NCBI GenBank assembly: GCA_045545435.1
Contig: JAZQAV010000161.1
Span: forward strand, 1-10,220
Origin: UMGS1502 sp045545435
GTDB taxonomy: Bacteria > Actinomycetota > Coriobacteriia > Coriobacteriales > Eggerthellaceae
Length of the DNA stretch: 10,220 nucleotides
Direction: 5' to 3'
Positions within the stretch are counted from its first letter, which is position 1. The number at the start of each line of letters is the position of its first letter. Below are positions 1-7,597 of this stretch, piece by piece. Below the pieces are notes generated by a model. That model was not told the DNA's origin. It worked only from the letters and a program-made list of their open reading frames with translations, and ran no database searches. The translations under genes were made by a program, and so were the position numbers.

Positions 1-661
1 AATCGCCGTCGAAGGCGCGCTTGTGGTCCTGTGCAGTGGACATGCAATGCGCTTTACCAGCAGAAACAAACGCGAACAGCGAGCACTCGGGGCCGGTAAG
101 GCACTCCTCGATAACCACCTTGGAGCCAGCCGCGCCAAACGCGCCATCAAAGCACTCGTTAACCGCTTCGCGGGCATCCTCAAGGTCGTCGGCCACTACC
201 ACGCCTTTGCCAGCTGCCAAGCCATCGGCCTTAACAACAATGGGAGCTCCCACTTCTTCAACGTAGGCCAGCGCATCGGCCGCGTTGTCAAACGTGCCAT
301 AGCGCGCCGTGGGAAGCCCGTTGCGCTCCATGAAGGCCTTGCTGAAGGTTTTGCTGCCCTCCAGCTGGGCGCCCTGCGCATCGGGACCGAACACGGCAAT
401 GCCTGCCGCGCGCAGCACATCGGCCACGCCGGCAACCAGCGGCGCTTCGGGGCCAATAACCACCAGCGATACGTCATTGGCACGGGCAAACGCCAACGCC
501 GCTTCGCCGTCTGTGGCGTCCAGCCCGGCCACATTTTCGGCAATTGCCGCCGTACCGCCGTTGCCCGGAGCAACAAACAGCTTGTTTGTGTTCGGAGATT
601 TAGCCAATGCCCAGGCCAGAGCATGCTCGCGGCCACCGCTTCCCAGAAGCAGGATGTTCAT
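1..661 (-). CDS. purD: Phosphoribosylamine-glycine ligase (GAR synthetase), 3' part cut by the window edge
   Basis: PurD joins phosphoribosylamine and glycine with ATP to make GAR, the second step of de novo purine synthesis, in the cytoplasm. The first 220 residues are visible, from an ATG at 661 to the left edge with no stop. They begin MNILLLGSGGREHALAW, the family's N-terminal nucleotide-fold motif. PGNGG follows at 32-36, GPEAPLVAG at 70-78, the ATP-grasp segment KADGLAAGKG at 144-153, the EECLTGPECS strand at 185-194, and QDHKRAFDGD at 211-220, where the window ends. Full-length PurD is about 420-430 residues, so roughly half is missing. A GGTGG ribosome-binding site lies 8 bases before the ATG. 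It follows purA by 135 bp on the same strand, so both branches of purine synthesis are adjacent. Identity is near certain. Confidence 0.96.
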   Translation of the reverse strand, partial: MNILLLGSGGREHALAWALAKSPNTNKLFVAPGNGGTAAIAENVAGLDATDGEAALAFARANDVSLVVIGPEAPLVAGVADVLRAAGIAVFGPDAQGAQLEGSKTFSKAFMERNGLPTARYGTFDNAADALAYVEEVGAPIVVKADGLAAGKGVVVADDLEDAREAVNECFDGAFGAAGSKVVIEECLTGPECSLFAFVSAGKAHCMSTAQDHKRAFDGD

Positions 662-707
662 GTGATGTTCCACCAATCTAATGCTTGAATCGTCTGTTTG
701 GACCAAT

Positions 708-756
708 ATTTGAACTTACAATTTTGAACTCATATTTGAACTTGATGTTTGAACTT
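708..756. repeat. Four copies of a TTTGAACT repeat, ~13 bp period, between purA and purD
   Basis: The core TTTGAACT starts at 709, 723, 735 and 748 (spacing 14, 12, 13 bp), flanked by AT-rich bases, so the unit is close to (A/G)TTTGAACTT plus three variable bases. Read in the direction of transcription it is AAGTTCAAA. The block lies 47-95 bp upstream of the purD start. Such spacing could be a multi-site operator or just a decaying microsatellite. Nothing in the sequence decides between these. Confidence 0.75.
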
Positions 757-796
757 GCGCCAAACACTTTTAATGCGTTTGCCAACGATGCAATCG

Positions 797-2113
797 CTAG
801 TCGCGGTACCAGTCGCGAATAATGGTTTGATCGCGGTCGGGGCCAACGGTAACGATGCTGATGCGCGCGCCGGTAAGCTCTTCCAGATGCTCAACGTACT
901 TGCGCGCGTTTTCGGGCAGCTCCTCGTAGGTGCGGCACTCGGTAATGTCAACGCCCTTCCAGCCAGGAAGCTCTTCGTAGATGGGCTTGGCATGGAACAA
1001 AACGCTTTGCTGCATGGGGAAATAGTCGTAACGCTTGCCGTTGCACTCGTATGCCACGCACACTTTGATGGTGTCGAACACCGAAAGCACGTCCAGCTTG
1101 GTAAGTGCCACGTCGGTAAGGCCGTTGACGTCAACAGCATAGCGGCCGATAACCGCGTCGAACCAACCGCAACGACGCTTGCGGCCCGTGGTAACGCCAA
1201 ACTCATGACCTACCGAGCAGAAGGTTTCGCCAATCTCAACCTCTTCGCCTTCGCCGCCATCTTCGGCATAGCGCTGTTCGGTGGGGAACGGACCGCCGCC
1301 CACGCGCGTGACGTATGCCTTTTGGATGCCCAGCACGCGATCGATGTGGCGCGGGCCAATGCCCGTACCCGTAATAGCGCCGCCCGAGCAGCACGAAGAT
1401 GAGGTTACGTAGGGATACGTTCCGTGATCGATGTCGAGCAACGTGCCCTGCGCGCCTTCGAACAGGATGTTTTTACCTGCACGGAGCGCCTCGTTCAGCA
1501 GCTCGGTGGTTTCAACAATGTGCTTCTTCAGAATGCGCGCGTACGGCAGGTACTCTTCGCAGATTTCCTCCACCGTGTAGGTGTGGATGCCGTAGATTTT
1601 CTCCAGGATGGGGTTTTTCTGGGACAGCGCGGTTTTTACCTTCAGGCGGAAGATCTTCTCGTCCAGCAAGTCTTGCATGCGGATGCCCTTACGAGCGATT
1701 TTGTCCTGATAACAGGGGCCAATACCGCGTTTGGTGGTACCAATTTTGTTGTCGCCCAAAACCTTTTCGTCGGCACCGTCGAGGTCTTTGTGGTAGGGCA
1801 TGATCACGTGCGCATCGCACGAGATTTTAAGGTTGGCGCAGGATACGCCCTCGGCCTCCAAAACGGCCATTTCCTTAATGAGCACGCCCGGATCAACCAC
1901 TACACCGTTACCGATGATGGGGGTGCAGTGTTCGTACATAACACCCGAGGGGATAAGGTGAAGCGAGAGCTTGGTGTCGCCGTGAATTACGGTATGACCA
2001 GCGTTGTTGCCGCCCTGGAAGCGAACGACGTAGTCGTAATCGCGAGCAATGAGGTCGGTTACCTTGCCTTTGCCCTCGTCGCCCCACTGAGCGCCAACCA
2101 ATACGGTGTTCAT
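797..2113 (-). CDS. purA: Adenylosuccinate synthetase
   Basis: PurA condenses IMP and aspartate using GTP to form adenylosuccinate, the committed step to AMP. The 438-residue product matches the usual ~430. Visible motifs: the GTP-binding loop QWGDEGKGK at 9-17 with the catalytic Asp12; NNAGHTV with the catalytic His40 at 36-42; the IMP-binding segment GTTKRGIGPCYQDK at 125-138; the arginine-rich loop TTGRKRRCGWFD at 308-319; the guanine-recognition motif TKLDVL at 338-343; and VGPDRDQTI near the C-terminus (423-431). The start at 2113 is preferred over the in-frame ATG at 2122 because AGGA lies 8 bases before it, and because family proteins begin a few residues before VLVGAQWGDEG. It lies 52 bp after the YhaN-like gene with no terminator between, so read-through from that gene is likely. 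Confidence 0.98.
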   Translation of the reverse strand: MNTVLVGAQWGDEGKGKVTDLIARDYDYVVRFQGGNNAGHTVIHGDTKLSLHLIPSGVMYEHCTPIIGNGVVVDPGVLIKEMAVLEAEGVSCANLKISCDAHVIMPYHKDLDGADEKVLGDNKIGTTKRGIGPCYQDKIARKGIRMQDLLDEKIFRLKVKTALSQKNPILEKIYGIHTYTVEEICEEYLPYARILKKHIVETTELLNEALRAGKNILFEGAQGTLLDIDHGTYPYVTSSSCCSGGAITGTGIGPRHIDRVLGIQKAYVTRVGGGPFPTEQRYAEDGGEGEEVEIGETFCSVGHEFGVTTGRKRRCGWFDAVIGRYAVDVNGLTDVALTKLDVLSVFDTIKVCVAYECNGKRYDYFPMQQSVLFHAKPIYEELPGWKGVDITECRTYEELPENARKYVEHLEELTGARISIVTVGPDRDQTIIRDWYRD

Positions 2114-2120
2114 GAATAGC

Positions 2121-2128
2121 ATCCTTTC
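2121..2128 (-). promoter_or_regulatory. Ribosome-binding site that fixes the purA start
   Basis: On the minus strand this reads GAAAGGAT. Its AGGA is 8 bases before the ATG at 2113 but directly abuts the alternative ATG at 2122. Only the 2113 start has workable spacing. Confidence 0.7.
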
Positions 2129-2165
2129 GAATTCGCGCAGTAAAACCGTGCAGTCCTTAATTATA

Positions 2166-4343
2166 TTACAGTTCCACTTTCATGCAGCTTTCATCTGCCC
2201 GCATAACCGCTTCCACCACTTCTTCATGGCAGGTGAACAAAATTACCTGGCGCTTCTTTGCCAGCATCGCCAGGGCCTTTGCGGCGCCCAGGCGTCGTTT
2301 AGCGTCGAAGTTCACCAGAATGTCGTCGGCCAGCACCGGGATGGCGCGGCCCACGTTGTCGGCGTACATGAGCAAGGCGATGCGCAGCGCCAAATACATT
2401 TGCTGGCAGGTTCCCAGCGACAGCAGGCGCGGCTCGCGCACGTTGTGAACCGCGTCGGTGGCAACCAGCTTGCCCTCGGGTGTCATGGACACGCGCACCC
2501 AGGCGCCGTCGGTCATCAGCGACAGCAGCTCGCTGGCCTTGGCGTACACTTCGGGTTGGCTGTGGCTTTCCCACGCCGTGATGGCCGCTTCAAGCATGCG
2601 GCGCGCAATAAGCAGGCGGGCAAGCTTGGCCTCGCTATCGTTATAGCGCGTGCGCACCTGCTGGTAGTACTGCTTAAGATCGCTGTACGCGTGCATGGCC
2701 TTCGCACGCGCCAACAGTTCGCCCAGCTCACCGTAGCGCAGGTTAACCTGCTGAAGCGTTTCTACCAGGGCATCGCGCTGGGCCGATTTGCGCGCAATAA
2801 GCGTGTCCAGCTTTGCCGCCCCGCTAAGCACGTCAGCTTCGGCCAAAATGCGCGCTTTTTGCTGCTCAAGCTCGCGCAGCGTCTTGGAAGCGTTCGCAAT
2901 GCGCATTTCGAAGGAGGCGATGCGCTGCTGGGCAAGCGCGCGTTCGGCACGAGCGTCTTTCGCTTCGTCCAGAAGCGACCGTGCGGCACGTGGCGAACCT
3001 GCCGCCCCCAAACCTTCTGCGCGAAGCCATGTGCGCACCTGCTCATCAAGCGATTCTTGCGCCGCCAGGCTGCCTTCAAGCTTCTTCTTATCCTGCAGCA
3101 TGACCCACTGGGCGTCTTGCAGACGCTGTTCCAGCAGGTCGTCGCCCTTGTTTGGCCTGAACATAAGAACAAACGCACCCACCGCCAGCAACACGGCGAA
3201 CAAAACCAAGCCAATGCCAACCGCGGTAAACGACAAGCTGTTTATCTCGCGGCCGTGGGCAAACAGCGGAACGCCGCTAAACGCGAATACCAGGGGCAGC
3301 AACGTTGATATCACCAGCTGAATGACACGCTGGCGTTTGCGCGAGCTGATGGTTGAATCGCTGTCGCGCAACTCCAGCAGCGCATCGTAAGCGGCTTGAG
3401 AGGTTGCCTGATTCTCCTTGGCAACCTCCACACTGTGCGAGGCATGCGCCTGCTGGTCGGAGTAATTGTCCAGCGTATCGCGCAGCATGCGTTCAGTGGT
3501 GGAGTCGATGTCAAGCAAATAGTCGTCCACATCGTTGTAGCGCGCGGGAGCCGTTCGCTTGAAATCGTCCAGTTCAGCGCGCGTATCTTCAAGCTGATTG
3601 AGCAAGTCGGCGCACTGATCGTCAATTTGCGCAATAAGCGTGCGGTTGCTCACCAAGGCGTCAATTTCCTCGTTGAGCGCGGTAATGCGCGCCGAAACAT
3701 CTTCGCGCTCCAGCTCAAGCTCGTGGTATTCACGGTCCTCGGCCTTAAAGCGCTCGGTTTCCTCGGCGGCTTCGCGCACCTTGGCCTGCACTTCCTTGAG
3801 CTCGTCGCTCAGGCGCACGATTGAGTTTTCGGCCGATGCGGCGCGCGAGGTGTACGCTTTAATGCGCTGGTTTATTTCTTCAAGCGCCAACGCCGGGCTG
3901 GTAGACGTGCCCGAACCGGCCGTGAGCAGGCGCGCAGTCATATCCGAAGTGTTGCGCAGCGAGCGCAGCTCGTCGGACGTGAGCGCAAACATGGTCCTGA
4001 ACGTTTCTTTGTCGATGTCGTTTACCAGCTGCGTTTGCCCCTGCAAGCCGTCCACATTGCGCATGCGCATCAGTTCAATTTCATGCGCGGGATCTTTGTC
4101 GCCTTTTTCAGCGAAAATGAGCGCGCCGGTGCGTTCGGCGTCGTCGGGTTTGTACGTATTGCGGTTGCCGCGCGCTTCTTCCCACCCAAACAGCACGCCG
4201 CTCACGAACTGGCTGAGGGTGGTTTTACCCGACTCATTGCGGCCGAACACCACGTTCAAACGCGGAGAAAAGGGGCCGATGGATTTGTTGCGGAACGCGC
4301 CAAAGCTGTCCATGCGCACGTATTTCAGGTACGGCCTGCTCAT
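2166..4343 (-). CDS. YhaN-like coiled-coil ABC ATPase (Rad50/SbcC relative) with a central membrane hairpin
   Basis: The 725-residue protein is a split-head ABC/SMC-type ATPase. The N-terminal lobe has Walker A GRNESGKTT at 34-42. Charged, heptad-like helices run from about 151 to 335 and 401 to 590. The C-terminal lobe has the signature LSLGTCQQ at 641-648, Walker B VLADD (670-674) followed by the D-loop VNFD (677-680), and the switch histidine His706 in VILFTCHEE. In the middle, instead of a Rad50 CxxC zinc hook (there is no CxxC anywhere), are two hydrophobic stretches, about 340-362 and 369-395. They look like a transmembrane hairpin. It overlaps the upstream phosphoesterase gene by ATGA and has GAGG 7 bases before its ATG, so the two are translationally coupled and should form a complex, as the Mre11-Rad50 and SbcD-SbcC families do. 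It is shorter than Bacillus YhaN (~960). The likely role is DNA-end or structure processing near the membrane; this is inferred. Confidence 0.88.
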   Translation of the reverse strand: MSRPYLKYVRMDSFGAFRNKSIGPFSPRLNVVFGRNESGKTTLSQFVSGVLFGWEEARGNRNTYKPDDAERTGALIFAEKGDKDPAHEIELMRMRNVDGLQGQTQLVNDIDKETFRTMFALTSDELRSLRNTSDMTARLLTAGSGTSTSPALALEEINQRIKAYTSRAASAENSIVRLSDELKEVQAKVREAAEETERFKAEDREYHELELEREDVSARITALNEEIDALVSNRTLIAQIDDQCADLLNQLEDTRAELDDFKRTAPARYNDVDDYLLDIDSTTERMLRDTLDNYSDQQAHASHSVEVAKENQATSQAAYDALLELRDSDSTISSRKRQRVIQLVISTLLPLVFAFSGVPLFAHGREINSLSFTAVGIGLVLFAVLLAVGAFVLMFRPNKGDDLLEQRLQDAQWVMLQDKKKLEGSLAAQESLDEQVRTWLRAEGLGAAGSPRAARSLLDEAKDARAERALAQQRIASFEMRIANASKTLRELEQQKARILAEADVLSGAAKLDTLIARKSAQRDALVETLQQVNLRYGELGELLARAKAMHAYSDLKQYYQQVRTRYNDSEAKLARLLIARRMLEAAITAWESHSQPEVYAKASELLSLMTDGAWVRVSMTPEGKLVATDAVHNVREPRLLSLGTCQQMYLALRIALLMYADNVGRAIPVLADDILVNFDAKRRLGAAKALAMLAKKRQVILFTCHEEVVEAVMRADESCMKVEL

Positions 4344-5746
4344 TTTTGTTCCTCTATCAGCAGGTCAAGTACCATGTTTTCGGCATCCACGATGTATTTG
4401 TCCATATGCTTGGCTATTACCGCGGGAACCGCGATGCCCAGTTCAATAAAGTCTTCTTGGAGCGCGGCCACGTATTCGTCGATGTTTTGACGGCCGTTCG
4501 CCGCTATGTTCATGAACAGCGCCGGGAACAGCTCTTCGTTCAAAAGCGCCTGCTTGTCGATGGGCGCCGTGGTGGAATCGATAAGCGTGTCGCAGAAGAA
4601 CACCGCGTAACTGCTGTTGATGCTTTCGCGCAGGTCCTCGATGATGCGGGCCACCTGCAGCGTTTCGTGCAGGTGCGTTTCGCCGGTGAGCGTTATGCGC
4701 ACCACCATTTCCTCGCATTCGGCCTTGCCGTTTTCGGCGAACATGCTGCGCAGAATTTTGTCGTGCACGTCCACCAGCGTTTGGCAGTCGCTCACGTCCA
4801 CTTTCATTTTCTTCCACACCACGCTTGCGGTGGGAATGTACTCAAGAGCAGGCGATTTGCCTTCTTCAAGCGTAACCGCGTAGCAGCCGCGCGTGCCGCT
4901 TTCCTTAATATCGCGACCTTGAATGCAGCCCGAGAACACCACGCGCGGGTCGTCGAAGGACGGATAGGCCGACCGTTTGTGAATGTGGCCGCAGGCCCAG
5001 TAGTCAATACCGCGGCCGAGCAGGCCCTGCGGGTTGGTTGGTGCCTTTTTGTCCACGTCAAGGCCCGTATGGATGACGCTAACGGCAAACGGAGCAGCTT
5101 CCAGGGCAGCGCGCCTTGCGCGAGCGGATGCATTAAGGGAATCCGCGGCGCGAGCACCCAACAGTTCTGCTGCATGTTCTGCGTGCGCATCCAACGTGTT
5201 TGCTACACGTTCTGCGCGTGCGTCAAACGTTTCGCCAACGCGCGCACTTAATGCCGCTATCGCATTCTCGCGCCAGATGCCTTCGGAAACGTCTTTGTCC
5301 TGCGGCCAGGTTTGGTTGTAGTAGCCCCGCCCTCCCAAAAGGCAAAGGGGCTCGCCATCGCGCTCATACACTTCGAACGTGGGTTTATCAGCGCCAAAAA
5401 CATGCACGTTATCAGGCAGTTTGGCAAAATCCTTTCGCCAGGAGGTATACGGATCGTGGTTGCCCGTTACCAGGTATACCGGAATGTTCGCCGCGTCCAG
5501 CACGCGCATGCCTTCGAAAAAGTGCAGGAAATCGGCGTAGGAAGGACGAGCGGTATCGAAGATATCGCCAGCCAGAATGACGAAATCAACCCGGCGATCG
5601 AGCGCAGCTTTAATCACGCGATCGTACGCTTCGGGAATAGCGCTTTCCAGCCGGCGCGCCCAGGAGTCAGACAAGGCCCTAAGACCCCTAAACGGAGCCC
5701 CCAGATGCAGGTCGGCTGCGTGTATAAAAGTAAGCTGCTTTGGCAT
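4340..5746 (-). CDS. YhaO/SbcD-like calcineurin-type phosphoesterase (putative DNA nuclease)
   Basis: The 468-residue protein has the metal-binding motifs of the Mre11/SbcD nuclease family in order: DLH (Asp12, His14), GDIFD at 60-64, GNHD at 95-98, His226 in VIHTGLD, and GHIH at 253-256. These should bind two Mn ions for 3'-5' exonuclease and endonuclease activity. A C-terminal capping region follows (about 300-468). Residues 169-212 are an alanine- and arginine-rich insert made of about four 11-residue repeats, placed between the third and fourth metal motifs. The start is fixed: an in-frame TAA lies only four codons upstream (5756-5758) with no other start between. No Shine-Dalgarno is visible before it. 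It follows dnaB by 33 bp and overlaps the ATPase partner gene by 4 bp, so the pair probably rides on the dnaB transcript. The family is clear; the exact substrate is not. Confidence 0.92.
   Translation of the reverse strand: MPKQLTFIHAADLHLGAPFRGLRALSDSWARRLESAIPEAYDRVIKAALDRRVDFVILAGDIFDTARPSYADFLHFFEGMRVLDAANIPVYLVTGNHDPYTSWRKDFAKLPDNVHVFGADKPTFEVYERDGEPLCLLGGRGYYNQTWPQDKDVSEGIWRENAIAALSARVGETFDARAERVANTLDAHAEHAAELLGARAADSLNASARARRAALEAAPFAVSVIHTGLDVDKKAPTNPQGLLGRGIDYWACGHIHKRSAYPSFDDPRVVFSGCIQGRDIKESGTRGCYAVTLEEGKSPALEYIPTASVVWKKMKVDVSDCQTLVDVHDKILRSMFAENGKAECEEMVVRITLTGETHLHETLQVARIIEDLRESINSSYAVFFCDTLIDSTTAPIDKQALLNEELFPALFMNIAANGRQNIDEYVAALQEDFIELGIAVPAVIAKHMDKYIVDAENMVLDLLIEEQK
5144..5242 (-). 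repeat. Three 33-bp tandem repeats inside the phosphoesterase gene
   Basis: Units at 5210-5242, 5177-5209 and 5144-5176 are in frame and gap-free. By my count the first two agree at 23 of 33 bases and the last two at 21 of 33. They encode RVGETFDARAE, RVANTLDAHAE and HAAELLGARAA (residues 169-201), with a further decayed unit DSLNASARARR (202-212). An 11-residue period suits an amphipathic right-handed coiled coil or a helical spacer. Confidence 0.8.
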
Positions 5747-5779
5747 AGTTGCAGTTTAGCGCGAAGGCGTGTGGCTGCG

Positions 5780-7198
5780 CTAACCTATGTAGCCCCCAAC
5801 GCGCGAATCGTCCGTAAAATCCATGAAACGCGTGAAGTCGGCCAAGAACGCCAGCGTAATGTTTGCCGTGGGGCCGTTGCGGTGCTTGGCCACAATGAGC
5901 TCGGCGGTTCCCCAATCGGGGCGCGAATCGCTTTCGGCCTCAGCCTCGTCCATGCTGCGGTCAATGAACATAACGATGTCGGCGTCCTGCTCGATGGAGC
6001 CCGATTCACGCAGGTCGGAAAGCATCGGACGCTTTTGCGCGCGCATTTCCACCTGACGCGACAGCTGCGAGAGCGCAATCACAGGCATGTCCATTTCTTT
6101 CGCAAGGATTTTAAGGCCACGAGAAATCTCGCCCACCTCAACGGCGCGGTTGCCGTCGCGGCGTGCCTGGGGCGGCTGCATAAGCTGCAGGTAGTCAACC
6201 ACAATAAGGCCGTTGCCCATAACTTGGCGCAGCTCACGGCGCGCTTTTGCGCGCGCTTCAAGAATGGAGAGACCGGGGGTGTCGTCGATGTACATGTCCA
6301 GCTTGGAGAGCGTATTGGACGCATCGGCCAGCGCGCTCCAGTCGGCATCGGTGAGCTTACCTGCGCCGCGAATTTTGGAGAGTCCCACGCGCGCTTCTGC
6401 GGCAAGAATACGTTGCACCAGCTGGGAGGCGCTCATTTCCAGCGAGAAGAAAGCCACCGACGTGCCGCGTTTTGCTGCGTTGGTAGCCAGGTTGAGCGCG
6501 AACGACGTTTTGCCAACGCCGGGACGGGCGGCAAGAATTACCAGGTCACCGCCGCGCAAGCCATGGAACAGCGAATCCACATCACGAAAGCCCGTGGGAA
6601 CGCCCTGCATGTCGCTTTGGTTCTCGGACATGCGCGTAATTTCCTCGAAGGCCGAAGTTACCAGGTCGTCCATGCGCACAAACGTTGAGGATACGCGCTT
6701 TTCTGTTACGTTGAACAGGGTTTTTTCGGCGTCCTCGACCACTTCGTCAAGGTTGTCGGGGGCATCGTAGGCAAGCGCGTTGATTGAGGCCGCGGCGTAG
6801 ATGAGCTCGCGCAGGATGGAGGTGCGCTTGACGATGTCGGCGTGATTGATCCAGTTGGTGAGCGCAAAGGTGCTATCCGCGAGCTCCAGCAGATACGACC
6901 TGCCGCCTACCGCGTCAAGCTGGCCCGATGCGTTGAGTGCGTCGGCCAGTGAGATTTGGTCGATGGGAATACTGCGCTCGTTAAGATGGATAGCCGCTTC
7001 GAAAATGAGGCGATGCGCAGGGCGATAGAAGTTTTCGGGCTTCAGGCGCAACAGAAGTTCCTCGGCCGCGTCGGCATTGAGCATAAGCGCTGCCAGGACC
7101 GATTTTTCGGCCTCAATGTTATGTGGCACCTGCTTTTTCCCAGGATCGGCCGGCGGCGCTTCATACGCACGAGGATTTCGCTGCGGATCGTATGGCAT
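5780..7198 (-). CDS. dnaB: Replicative DNA helicase DnaB
   Basis: DnaB is the hexameric 5'-3' helicase that unwinds DNA at the replication fork and recruits primase. The 472 residues match the family. The N-terminal helical domain begins around VPHNIEAEKSVLAAL (24-38). The RecA-like motor has Walker A ARPGVGKT at 224-231, the catalytic Glu254 in FFSLEMS, Walker B LIVVDYLQL at 331-339, the sensor Gln378 in ALSQLSR, DLRESGSIEQDADIV at 395-409, and the arginine-finger region KHRNG at 438-442. There is no intein at the usual Walker A or later insertion sites. AGGAG lies 7 bases before the ATG. It is separated from rplI by a terminator and a repeat array, so it should have its own promoter, although I could not pick a convincing one. 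The two YhaO/YhaN-like genes follow closely. Confidence 0.98.
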   Translation of the reverse strand: MPYDPQRNPRAYEAPPADPGKKQVPHNIEAEKSVLAALMLNADAAEELLLRLKPENFYRPAHRLIFEAAIHLNERSIPIDQISLADALNASGQLDAVGGRSYLLELADSTFALTNWINHADIVKRTSILRELIYAAASINALAYDAPDNLDEVVEDAEKTLFNVTEKRVSSTFVRMDDLVTSAFEEITRMSENQSDMQGVPTGFRDVDSLFHGLRGGDLVILAARPGVGKTSFALNLATNAAKRGTSVAFFSLEMSASQLVQRILAAEARVGLSKIRGAGKLTDADWSALADASNTLSKLDMYIDDTPGLSILEARAKARRELRQVMGNGLIVVDYLQLMQPPQARRDGNRAVEVGEISRGLKILAKEMDMPVIALSQLSRQVEMRAQKRPMLSDLRESGSIEQDADIVMFIDRSMDEAEAESDSRPDWGTAELIVAKHRNGPTANITLAFLADFTRFMDFTDDSRVGGYIG

Positions 7199-7232
7199 GG
7201 TAGTGCTCCTAAAATGCTTCTATGATTGTTCT

Positions 7233-7407
7233 TGCGCACGCGGCGGGCGCGCCGTTTGCGCGGCTTTCGCTTAGCTCTAACGCAATTAGCAGTCGCCCCA
7301 TGTGCGCAAGGTTTCGAGTACTTTGCGCGCGTGGCGGGCGCGCCGTTTGCGCAGGTCTTCGCTTTGGGCTTGCGCAAGCGGCGGGCGCGCCGTTTACGCA
7401 AGCCTTC
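7233..7407. repeat. Four-unit REP-like array of GC-rich hairpins, ~46 bp period, upstream of dnaB
   Basis: Units of 37 bp start at 7233, 7279, 7324 and 7371 (spacing 46, 45, 47), separated by 8-10 unrelated bases. Units 1, 3 and 4 share the identical core GGCGGGCGCGCCGTTT (7242, 7333, 7380). Unit 2 is decayed, with about 25 of 37 matches to unit 4. Each good unit is an imperfect palindrome: the 5' arm TGCGCAAGCGGCG pairs with the 3' arm CGCCGTTTGCGCA-type sequence around a 4-base loop, giving an 11-13 bp stem. The rest of the 399-bp gap (7199-7597) holds the rplI terminator and no gene. Short frames across the array (for example 7209-7409) are by-products of its composition. Confidence 0.82.
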
Positions 7408-7523
7408 ACCCTTTACACGCTGGTTGAAATGCTTGTAGTCATACTACTCCATGCGCCGTACCGCGCGCGACGGCAGTTTTTGGGCACCTGTTGAGCCCTT
7501 GAACGATTTCCACTGCGCACAAG

Positions 7524-7562
7524 AAAACCCCCTTTGCCCGCACATGGGCATGAGGGGGTTTT
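7524..7562 (-). terminator. Rho-independent terminator of the rpsF-ssb-rpsR-rplI operon
   Basis: AAAACCCCC at 7524-7532 pairs perfectly with GGGGGTTTT at 7554-7562. An inner helix is formed by TGCCC at 7535-7539 with GGGCA at 7546-7550. Read on the minus strand, it begins 35 bases after the rplI stop and ends in a TTTTCTT run, as expected for intrinsic termination. The symmetric A and T flanks mean it could work in both directions. Confidence 0.9.
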
Positions 7563-7597
7563 CCACGTTTTCCACTTTTTTAACAGGGGAAAATTAA

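Noticed and set aside
759..783. Imperfect 9-bp hairpin just after purA, as a terminator
   Set aside because: The stem has a mismatch and a G-U pair, and no T-run follows on the minus strand, so intrinsic termination is not supported.
2106..3308. 400-codon plus-strand open frame opposite the YhaN-like gene
   Set aside because: It is antisense to a gene with clear ATPase motifs, has a composition typical of a shadow frame, and shows no recognisable domain.
5312..6688. Long plus-strand open frame (458 codons) opposite dnaB and the phosphoesterase gene
   Set aside because: It spans two well-identified minus-strand genes and has no family-like motifs. Long antisense frames are expected with this GC-biased codon use.
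7209..7438. Small open frames across the dnaB-upstream repeats, rich in Arg, Ala and Gly-Ala-Pro runs
   Set aside because: The apparent peptide repeats follow from the GC-rich hairpin units, whose 45-47 bp period does not keep one reading frame. No good ribosome-binding site is seen.
7435..7447. Small palindrome GTAGT-CAT-ACTAC as an operator for dnaB
   Set aside because: Five-base arms are easily found by chance, and no promoter could be placed next to it.
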